From Bacteriovoracaceae bacterium (GTDB lineage: Bacteria; Bdellovibrionota; Bacteriovoracia; Bacteriovoracales; Bacteriovoracaceae): a DNA stretch of 34,271 nucleotides. The position numbers and the translations under genes were made by a program. Below the pieces are notes generated by a model. It saw only the letters and a list, made by a program, of their open reading frames with translations, searched no databases and was not told the origin of the DNA. This document shows positions 7,609 through 14,176 of the stretch, piece after piece. The stretch spans positions 1-34,271 of the forward strand of contig JAGLPP010000052.1 in NCBI GenBank assembly GCA_023137315.1. The letters run 5' to 3'. The stretch's first letter is position 1; each line of letters opens with the position of its first letter.

Positions 7609-8949
7609 TTAAAAAGCAAATCCACTTTGAAGAGGCAGGGTAAAGACAAATTCAGGAATAGTATTTATTCCCTTCTCAACCGGAATATCGGTCACGTCTT
7701 TTATTGCCATCCCAATAGCTTGCTCAAGAGTACCGGAACGGGTCAAGTTTGCTGCATACAGTGCCCTGTCGGAGTTTACGATTCCTCCACTTTTTACCTT
7801 TCCTTTCAGAAAGTCTTTCTTGTCAACTGTATCCATTAGAATTTTTTTCACCTGTGCCGGTTCCAGGCCGGAATTTATTTCATTGATTTTGGATGCAACA
7901 TTGGCCACATATGGGGCAGCCTGTGATGTGCCTGAAACAACAAGATATTCATCTCCAGGAATTGAGGAATTGATTCCTAGTCCTGGGGCCGCAACATCAA
8001 CTGTTTCCACGCCAAAATTCGAAAATGATGCCAAACTATTTCTTTTATGGGTTGCCGCAACCGAAATGGAATTGGTACCACCCAAATTTGCAGGAGAGGT
8101 GGGGTATTCATCATTGTTTGTTCCATCGTTGCCGGCAGCAAAAACAAAGAGTGTGCCGGAGGCACCACCAAGCATTCTTTGTCCCTCACTTATTAGAGAA
8201 TTCAAAAAATGAATGGAAATTTCGTGAAGTTCCTCTTCGGTGGCATCACGCCAAAAAATTCCCTTGAACACAATTGCTGAAATTTTCTTCGCTTGAGCGT
8301 ATCCAGTCCCAAAAGAGCCATTGGCAACCTTGGCACCATGTCCGTCAATATAGATGGAGATTTCTTCCATGAGATTCATTTGCTGGGCAGCCAGTTCTTT
8401 TAGAGCACTTTTGACAAGGGTCATTCTGAAGTCCTTGGTCGCATTTTTGTCATTATATTTCGGAAGGCTGACTTCAGTTGGAAGAAGTTTTATTGCGAGA
8501 ATTTTTGAATCTTGAAGATCTCTGATAGCAATACCGGAAACATGGGTTCCATGAATGAAATTACCAAAAGTTGAAAGCTCGCGGATAAAATCCTGATCTT
8601 TAACTTTTTCACGTATCCATGCCAACTCCTCTTCAGTAGCCTGTCCGATCATTGCCTTATACTGAACGTCGAAAAAACGGTAGGTATCCGGGGAAAAAGT
8701 TCCAAGATATTTGTAATCAATAACTTCGTGATTATTTTCCGCAAAATTCCAGCCATGGATGTCATCCTCATAGCCGTTTTTGTCATCGTCACGATTGTTG
8801 TCCGGTATTTCTTCTTGATTTACCCACGCAAATGGAGCTATGGCCCGGTGTTTCATATCCACACCTGAGTCGATTATGGCGATAGTGGAAGCGAGTGATA
8901 GATTAAAAAACAGAGCAAGGACTACGGATAAGAAAATTTTACCTGGCAT
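7609..8949 (-). CDS. Secreted subtilisin-like serine protease (S8 family), apparently without propeptide
   Basis: 446 residues from the ATG at 8949, which follows AAGGAGG by four bases. An upstream in-frame ATG at 8976 would add nine residues and is less likely. Signal peptide MPGKIFLSVVLALFFNLSLA, then almost at once the catalytic Asp D27 in IAIIDSGVD. His is H133 in HGTHVSG, the oxyanion Asn N274 in AAGNDG, and Ser S342 in SGTSQAAP. A calcium-type acidic stretch typical of the family (DNNRDDDKNGYEDD, 50-63) precedes HGWNF. An insert of roughly 50 residues lies between the Asp and His blocks (about 75-125). There is no room for an I9 inhibitor propeptide between signal and catalytic domain. 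First gene of a two-gene unit with the lipase-like hydrolase. Confidence 0.92.
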   Translation of the reverse strand: MPGKIFLSVVLALFFNLSLASTIAIIDSGVDMKHRAIAPFAWVNQEEIPDNNRDDDKNGYEDDIHGWNFAENNHEVIDYKYLGTFSPDTYRFFDVQYKAMIGQATEEELAWIREKVKDQDFIRELSTFGNFIHGTHVSGIAIRDLQDSKILAIKLLPTEVSLPKYNDKNATKDFRMTLVKSALKELAAQQMNLMEEISIYIDGHGAKVANGSFGTGYAQAKKISAIVFKGIFWRDATEEELHEISIHFLNSLISEGQRMLGGASGTLFVFAAGNDGTNNDEYPTSPANLGGTNSISVAATHKRNSLASFSNFGVETVDVAAPGLGINSSIPGDEYLVVSGTSQAAPYVANVASKINEINSGLEPAQVKKILMDTVDKKDFLKGKVKSGGIVNSDRALYAANLTRSGTLEQAIGMAIKDVTDIPVEKGINTIPEFVFTLPLQSGFAF

Positions 8950-9012
8950 GACTCCTCCTTCTTTTAGGTAGGGCAATTTTTACCTCAAAACGAATGATAA
9001 TTCCAAATAATT

Positions 9013-9038
9013 TTTATAAACTACCTGGCCCATGTCAA
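9013..9038 (-). promoter_or_regulatory. Possible promoter of the subtilase unit
   Basis: A perfect TTGACA (minus strand, 9038-9033) and TATAAA (9018-9013) lie upstream of the protease gene. The spacer is only 14 bases, shorter than the usual 16-18; a poorer AAAAAT hexamer would give 17. Weak support. Confidence 0.3.
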
Positions 9039-9079
9039 CCTGATTTTAGGATTTTATATCGTTATATAGGAGTTCCGAC

Positions 9080-9145
9080 ATGCTAAAATTAAAACAAAAC
9101 CTTACATTGTTTCCGCCTGGTGCAATTAACTATGTGGTGAGTTAA
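9080..9145 (+). CDS. Candidate 21-codon small ORF
   Basis: ATG at 9080 with TAGGAG (9067-9072) seven bases upstream, ending at TAA 9143-9145. It encodes 21 residues beginning MLKLKQNLTLF and ending NYVVS. Nothing about the peptide is recognisable. It precedes the secreted protein gene at 9196 by 50 bases and could be a leader peptide or chance. The Shine-Dalgarno and spacing are the only support. Confidence 0.2.
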   Translation: MLKLKQNLTLFPPGAINYVVS

Positions 9146-9195
9146 AATAGACCAACATCAGTAAATTTAATGGTTTCAAGCGTCAAGGAGGATTA

Positions 9196-10407
9196 ATGAG
9201 ACTTACAATGATAACTGCAGCACTTGCACTGATTTTTACAATTTCCGCATTTGCGGCACCAACAACGGAAGGGTTCCATAAACGTTTCAATATCATTCGA
9301 GATGACGGTGGAAATATAATCGCTATCTCTGACAGGTCCATTGGACTCGATTTTTCCATTTTGACGTATGTAAAGGCCCTTAAAAGCGAACTTCAGAATG
9401 AACAGATAAGATCGAGAAACAGGGGAGATTATTACGCAGAAGCGGAACAGGTTCTTTTTGAGGATTTTGGTGAAAAGGGAAAATACAAGACAAGATTTCC
9501 GGAGCATATGATTGAATCCATCAGGGAGGTGAATAAACTTCCAATTGAAAAAATATTCGAGAATCCGAAGTTTAAGGAACTGATTACAAAATTTGAAGAC
9601 AAGCTAAAATCCCTGATGCTTGAGCTTCGACTTGATCTTCTGACAAAGCTTGATGACCCGACTTATTATTACAAAAGAAATGTAGGTTACCAGGCTGTTC
9701 AATTCGGCCTTAAACTTGCGAAAAAATACTTCAGTCAGATACAATTTTTAAACACCGCAAGTTACGTTATCGTCCAGGTTGAAAAACTCATTCGTGAAAG
9801 AAGGATCTATCACCAGAACATACTTATGTACTATTTCAATAATTTTTCCGAGGCGGAACTTGGCATGACGAAGGACGAGGTTGATCGCGCCATGAGTTCC
9901 ATCTATGAATCAAGAATTGACTGGTTTAATATCTTTGAATCACGTCGCGCCAGAAATACCTGGCAAAACTATGGTTTTGACAAATTCTACACCACATGGA
10001 GAGCGGCCACGTCCACGTTGAGAAAGAATAATGCCCGTTATGATTCCGTTGGAGATAGATTGAACTTTGCATTTAATGATGTTGTTTTCGAGGAAAAGAA
10101 AGTCATTATAAACCTCTTTGACAATGAATCAATTATTCAATGGTATCCATCCGTGGCATTTGAATATGACAGACCGGAATACATAAAGAGGAAGAGAGAA
10201 CTTCTTCGTCTGGTACAGATTGGTGTAAGCTTTATCCCAATTCCCGGTTGGATCAAGGATATTGTCGATAGCTATGTTGATTCTACATACACAAAACAAA
10301 GGCTGACAGAAGGTTCTCTCTATGCACATTTTGAGGCAAACGGAATGAGTGACATGAGAAAGCTCATTTTGAAACAAACAATGAATCCTTTTGAAACTCT
10401 GGAGTAA
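9196..10407 (+). CDS. Exported protein of unknown family
   Basis: 403 residues with strong Shine-Dalgarno AAGGAGG (9184-9190). The signal peptide (residues 1-20, ending SAFA) is cleaved before APTTEG. The mature part is about 383 residues, predicted largely helical, charged and rich in Tyr, Phe and Trp (for example around 230-265, with WFNIF, WQNYGF and TTW). It ends with a hydrophobic patch FIPIPGW followed by a charged tail. Only the signal suggests location (periplasm or secreted). I do not recognise a domain or catalytic motif. Convergent with the DUF502 gene, seven bases away. Confidence 0.75.
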   Translation: MRLTMITAALALIFTISAFAAPTTEGFHKRFNIIRDDGGNIIAISDRSIGLDFSILTYVKALKSELQNEQIRSRNRGDYYAEAEQVLFEDFGEKGKYKTRFPEHMIESIREVNKLPIEKIFENPKFKELITKFEDKLKSLMLELRLDLLTKLDDPTYYYKRNVGYQAVQFGLKLAKKYFSQIQFLNTASYVIVQVEKLIRERRIYHQNILMYYFNNFSEAELGMTKDEVDRAMSSIYESRIDWFNIFESRRARNTWQNYGFDKFYTTWRAATSTLRKNNARYDSVGDRLNFAFNDVVFEEKKVIINLFDNESIIQWYPSVAFEYDRPEYIKRKRELLRLVQIGVSFIPIPGWIKDIVDSYVDSTYTKQRLTEGSLYAHFEANGMSDMRKLILKQTMNPFETLE

Positions 10408-10414
10408 TGTAGTC

Positions 10415-11014
10415 TTAGGTGGAACGTTTAATAATATGTTTTGAGCCGGCACCGCAGCTGATGATGGATTTCATTGTCAGCTCGACGGAGGCATCCACCT
10501 TCTCCACAAATTCGGATTTTAGATGAAAGATCTGTCCTGATGTTGGATTTGGACCGGTTGGGACAAAGACAGAATAACTTCCGTCATCGTGTTCATCAGT
10601 GATAAATGCCGTACATTTTGTTTCATTTCCAAAAATCCTTACCAGGGCAACCTGTGAGAACGGGGTATTTTTACCGCCGATAAATTGAACAATGGTGTCC
10701 TTGATAATTGAATATCCCGGAATTTTCGACAATAAATTATTTTCCAGAATATTAAAAAGAAATTTTCCAAGTTTGGTTCTTTCCATGAGTCCAATAAGAA
10801 AACAAACCAGAACCAGAAAAAAAATAACAACGATGTTGGCAAAAAATTCGCGAGTATGGGAATTTTCGACAATAAAACTGGTTATCGGACTTATCAGAAC
10901 GGTAACCTTGTCCAGTATCCAACCGAAGACCATCAGAATAATGGTGGCAGGAAGAATAACGGTCAGACCACCAAGAATGGATGTAAGAATAAATGATTTT
11001 ATTTTTTGCATCAT
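10415..11014 (-). CDS. DUF502 family inner-membrane protein
   Basis: About 199 residues from the ATG at 11014; a TTG at 11023 would add three. Two transmembrane helices are visible (roughly 9-32 and 55-78 from the ATG). Then comes the DUF502 pattern: a short basic stretch, NNLLSKIPGYSIIKDT, a hydrophilic domain with VALVRIFGNE, and VFVPTGPNPTSGQI, which is the family's best-conserved motif. Function of DUF502 proteins is unknown. The gene starts 12 bases after the stop of the basic exported protein gene on the same strand, so the two are probably one transcript. Confidence 0.85.
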   Translation of the reverse strand: MMQKIKSFILTSILGGLTVILPATIILMVFGWILDKVTVLISPITSFIVENSHTREFFANIVVIFFLVLVCFLIGLMERTKLGKFLFNILENNLLSKIPGYSIIKDTIVQFIGGKNTPFSQVALVRIFGNETKCTAFITDEHDDGSYSVFVPTGPNPTSGQIFHLKSEFVEKVDASVELTMKSIISCGAGSKHIIKRST

Positions 11015-11026
11015 GAAGTTCAACCC

Positions 11027-11554
11027 CTATTTGAAATATTTTCCCCAAAGCATTTTTACTCTGAGTTTGGCGCGCTTATATTTTGGGACAATGACCTTTG
11101 TCTTGAAATTGGAATATTTTTCCTTCCACCGTCCCCAGGCAGATTTTTTTGGAATGATTTTTCGTGGAGTCTTTTTTGTAACTTTTGTAACAACTTTCAC
11201 TTTTTTTCCGGAATTGTTAATCAGTTGACTTTTTTCTTTTTTTGCAGCGATTCTCTTTTTGGGAACGACCATATCGGTATATTTCTTGTGATCCAGAAGT
11301 TCAAGCTTCTTTTTTACCTCACCCTTTTTGAAAAAAACCGCCTTGTCTCTCTTTCTTTTTTTTCTGTTTCTGCGCCTTGAAATTTTTTTATTTCTTGATT
11401 TTTCCGTCTTTTTTTTCTCGTAATTAAATTGAGGGGCACTTTCATCATCATCCAGACAAAACTCCACATCCTTATCCTTGCATCCGTCGTACGAGAAGGA
11501 TAATTCAATGTAAAAAAATGACGATAAAATTATGAAGATAAAAAAGATCTTCAT
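11027..11554 (-). CDS. Exported, extremely Lys/Arg-rich protein of unknown function
   Basis: 175 residues from the ATG at 11554, which has a GGGG element five bases upstream and gives a clear signal peptide (MKIFFIFIILSSFFYIELSFS). Earlier in-frame starts (to 11620) lack that support. The mature region opens with a short acidic part holding two Cys (DGCKDKDVEFCLDDDE). After that it is dominated by Lys and Arg (for example RRRNRKKRKRDK, then many KK/KR pairs) with a few Trp and Tyr near the C-terminus (SAWGRWKEKYSNF). Such charge suggests binding to a polyanion: nucleic acid, LPS, teichoic acid or peptidoglycan. That is inference; no family is recognised. Upstream partner of the DUF502 gene. 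Confidence 0.65.
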   Translation of the reverse strand: MKIFFIFIILSSFFYIELSFSYDGCKDKDVEFCLDDDESAPQFNYEKKKTEKSRNKKISRRRNRKKRKRDKAVFFKKGEVKKKLELLDHKKYTDMVVPKKRIAAKKEKSQLINNSGKKVKVVTKVTKKTPRKIIPKKSAWGRWKEKYSNFKTKVIVPKYKRAKLRVKMLWGKYFK

Positions 11555-11662
11555 TAAAACCCCGCTGATAAGATGTTGCGTATTTACAACAATAATAACT
11601 CCCAAGTAGGAAAAGGGCACGATGCTTTTTTAAATGTGACGCACCTCGGAAGGATTCTTTTT

Positions 11663-11691
11663 TTGAAGAAGGATAATTTTTGAACTATAAT
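11663..11691 (+). promoter_or_regulatory. Sigma-70-type promoter of lepB
   Basis: TTGAAG at 11663-11668 and a consensus TATAAT at 11686-11691, separated by exactly 17 bases. Predicted transcript start near 11698, leaving a leader of about 27 bases with AGGGA at 11714-11718 before the lepB ATG. Confidence 0.65.
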
Positions 11692-11724
11692 CCGTACACT
11701 ATAGTTTTTTAACAGGGATTTGTT

Positions 11725-12444
11725 ATGAGTTGGACCAGGAAAAAAATCATCAAGGAAATCAAATCGATAATCCTTATTATTGTTGTCGTTTTTGCCTTTC
11801 GCTCAACATTTTTTGAGCCGTTTACAATTCCCTCCGGTTCCATGATACCGACTCTTGTAATAGGTGATTTTATTCTGGTGAATAAATTTTCTTATGGCTT
11901 TAAGGTTCCGTTTTCCGATATGTTCTGGGATCCGATTTACATTGGGTCATTTAAATCTCCCGAAAGGGGTGATGTCGTTGTCTTTAAATATCCGAAAGAC
12001 AAAAGCATTAATTATATCAAACGTGTTGTAGGACTTCCCGGAGATACGCTGGAAATTGTGGATAATTTTGTTTATATCAACGGTAAACAAATTGAAACCC
12101 ATCCTCATGATGGCGGAAAAATCATAGAAGATATGGATGCAAAATTCAAAAACTACAGCTTTAATTTTTACAAGGCTAAAACCGGAGAACATGATCATAT
12201 TATCCAATTCAGAAAAAAATGGTATGCCACAAACAAGTCAGAAATGAAAATTCCCGAAGGGAATTATTTTGTCATGGGAGATAACAGGGACTTTTCGGCA
12301 GACTCGCGTTACTGGGGTTTTGTTCCTGAAGAAAACATCAAGGGGCGAGCTTTGTTTGTATGGTTTTCCATGGTCATGCCGTGGAGCGAACATCCATTCA
12401 GGTTCCGTCCACACAGAATCGGAAAAGCGGTCGATTCAATTTAG
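11725..12444 (+). CDS. lepB: Signal peptidase I
   Basis: 239 residues; membrane-bound serine protease that removes signal peptides from exported preproteins. One N-terminal transmembrane helix (about 14-29). The catalytic Ser is S39 in IPSGSMIPT, the catalytic Lys is K99 in YIKRVVGLPGD, and the C-terminal box MGDNRDFSADSRYWGFV is intact. One transmembrane helix instead of the two of E. coli, similar in size to the smaller SPase I enzymes. Its stop overlaps the convergent kinase gene by four bases (12441-12444). The many signal peptides encoded nearby are its expected substrates. Confidence 0.95.
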   Translation: MSWTRKKIIKEIKSIILIIVVVFAFRSTFFEPFTIPSGSMIPTLVIGDFILVNKFSYGFKVPFSDMFWDPIYIGSFKSPERGDVVVFKYPKDKSINYIKRVVGLPGDTLEIVDNFVYINGKQIETHPHDGGKIIEDMDAKFKNYSFNFYKAKTGEHDHIIQFRKKWYATNKSEMKIPEGNYFVMGDNRDFSADSRYWGFVPEENIKGRALFVWFSMVMPWSEHPFRFRPHRIGKAVDSI

Positions 12445-14093
12445 TAGTCGAAAGCACTTCCGCCTATGAATTCCCTGAGAATAGAGGTTGCCGGAATATC
12501 CTTTGGCTCTATTGGAAGAAAATAGGATAGAAATTTTAGAAGTCTTCTCGCTTCGGCATAGACTGGAGATTCACGCTCCACTCTTCGAAGCTCTCTTTCA
12601 GCATGAAGTTTTAAAACAGAAAGTTCATAAAAAAGTGCGGAATTAAAAATCATGTTCGCATTTTCCTGTAGTGGAAAGATGTTTTTCTTTTCTCCGGCCC
12701 TTACTGATCTCCATCTTTCCAGGGTTTCCTGGGCGGAATATCCCCTGAAGTAACTGTCACGAACAATTCTTCGTATCAATCTTGTGTCCGATGTGGGAAT
12801 CCTGTCGTGCATATGTGTGTTAAGTTGCGTGAGGGCCGAAATGTAGATGCTGAATTTGTTACTGGCATCTATTGAATTTGTTAATTTTGGATTAAGTCCA
12901 TGAATTCCCTCTATAATGATAATCTGATCAGATTCAAGTTTCATTTTTATGCCGTTTTTTTTCTTACGTCCTGTATGAAAATTGAATTTTGGTAATTCAA
13001 CCAGTTCACCATTTAAAAGTTTTGTAATATGCTCGTTGAAGAGTTTTATATCAATTGCATCAATTGACTCAAAATCATAGTTTCCGTTCTTGTCATGTGG
13101 GGTTTTCTCGCGATCAACAAAATAATTGTCAAGATTTATTGATACCGGACGAAGTCCATTTACACGAAGCTGTATGCCAAGCCTTTTGGAAAAAGTGGTC
13201 TTTCCTGCTGATGAGGGGCCTGCAATAAGAACAAGTTTTGGAATAGGATTTTCGGTGGCGATATGATCGGCAATTTCGGCCATTTTTTTTTCGTGAAGGG
13301 CCTCTGCAACCCTGATAAGATCCATTATCTCATCATTCATTATATATCGGTTTAACTGTCCAACCATGCGTACTTTTAAAATACGACTCCATTCATGGTA
13401 TTCCTTGTAAGTGTTAAACAGCTTTGGGCGGTCCACAAATTCAGGGATGGACACATCTTCTTCAAAATCAGGAATAATAATTACAATCCCCTGCTGGTAT
13501 TTTTTTAGTTTGAAATATTTTAAATATTTGGTGTTTGGCAGTTGTGGCAGATAAAGATTTTCCTCAACTCCGTTAAGTTCATAATACTTGTATTGGGTTG
13601 GGGTGTAATAACGGTATAGATTTAACAAATCCTGGCGTTCCTGATGTTTCAAAATATCCATGGAGATATCCCAATCCCTGGTCTTTCTCTCCAGTGGAAG
13701 ACATTTTTTCACCATATCCTCCATTAATTTTTCTATTGAATTGATATCTTCTTCTGAAAGTTCATTGTCTCCCGCCACTTCCGCGTAGACTCCCATATGC
13801 AGTGAGTGGTTGATAAATACCTTGCCTTCAGGAAATTTTTTATGAAAGGCAACCCAGAAAAGAAACAGAACACCGCTTTCGTAAACTCTTCTTCCCTGGG
13901 AGGTGTCAAGCTCCACAATTTCCAAATTACTGTCCACCTTGAATTTTTTATTCAATCTTGTAAGGTAACCATTAACGACAGCAGCAACTGGAAATTTCAC
14001 CGGAATATTATGTTGAGTAATAAACTCAAGTGTATTGGTTAGTGGTGCCACCTTGTATGATTTTTCATGGTATTCAATATTTAAAGGTTCCAT
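12441..14093 (-). CDS. TGS/ThrRS-like N-terminal domain fused to uridine kinase-like nucleoside kinase
   Basis: 550 residues. Residues about 1-65 look like a TGS (ubiquitin-like) domain. Residues 75-215 resemble the ThrRS/AlaRS second additional domain region (VFINHSLHMGVY, YYELNGVEENLYLPQLP). Residues about 285-490 form a P-loop kinase of the uridine kinase/phosphoribulokinase type: Walker A GPSSAGKTT (292-300), the NLDNYFVDREKTP block, the DAID segment, and IIIIEGIHGL as the strand ending in the acidic residue. This fused architecture is known in several bacterial groups and is annotated as uridine kinase or nucleoside kinase. Substrate range is not visible. Cytoplasmic; it could phosphorylate salvaged nucleosides. 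Confidence 0.85.
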   Translation of the reverse strand: MEPLNIEYHEKSYKVAPLTNTLEFITQHNIPVKFPVAAVVNGYLTRLNKKFKVDSNLEIVELDTSQGRRVYESGVLFLFWVAFHKKFPEGKVFINHSLHMGVYAEVAGDNELSEEDINSIEKLMEDMVKKCLPLERKTRDWDISMDILKHQERQDLLNLYRYYTPTQYKYYELNGVEENLYLPQLPNTKYLKYFKLKKYQQGIVIIIPDFEEDVSIPEFVDRPKLFNTYKEYHEWSRILKVRMVGQLNRYIMNDEIMDLIRVAEALHEKKMAEIADHIATENPIPKLVLIAGPSSAGKTTFSKRLGIQLRVNGLRPVSINLDNYFVDREKTPHDKNGNYDFESIDAIDIKLFNEHITKLLNGELVELPKFNFHTGRKKKNGIKMKLESDQIIIIEGIHGLNPKLTNSIDASNKFSIYISALTQLNTHMHDRIPTSDTRLIRRIVRDSYFRGYSAQETLERWRSVRAGEKKNIFPLQENANMIFNSALFYELSVLKLHAERELRRVERESPVYAEARRLLKFLSYFLPIEPKDIPATSILREFIGGSAFDY

Positions 14094-14130
14094 AATTCAT
14101 TTCTTCCAAATTTTGATGTAACTTATTAGT

Positions 14131-14159
14131 AGTATAGTTAAGTTTACAAGTTCAATCAA
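14131..14159 (-). promoter_or_regulatory. Sigma-70-type promoter of the kinase gene
   Basis: On the minus strand, TTGATT (14159-14154) and TATACT (14136-14131) with a 17-base spacer, about 38 bases upstream of the kinase ATG. It lies in the divergent interval shared with the PEP-binding protein gene, whose own possible minus-ten (TATAGT, 14133-14138) overlaps it on the other strand. Confidence 0.55.
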
Positions 14160-14176
14160 TACCGAGGTATGTTTAC

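Noticed and set aside
7820-8212. 130-codon open frame on the plus strand inside the subtilase gene
   Set aside because: It is antisense to the conserved Ser-containing part of the protease, has no ribosome-binding site and encodes no recognisable pattern.
10692-11228. 178-codon plus-strand frame across the DUF502 gene and the basic protein gene
   Set aside because: Opposite to two better-supported genes; the Phe/Lys-rich product reflects reverse reading of AT-rich coding DNA.
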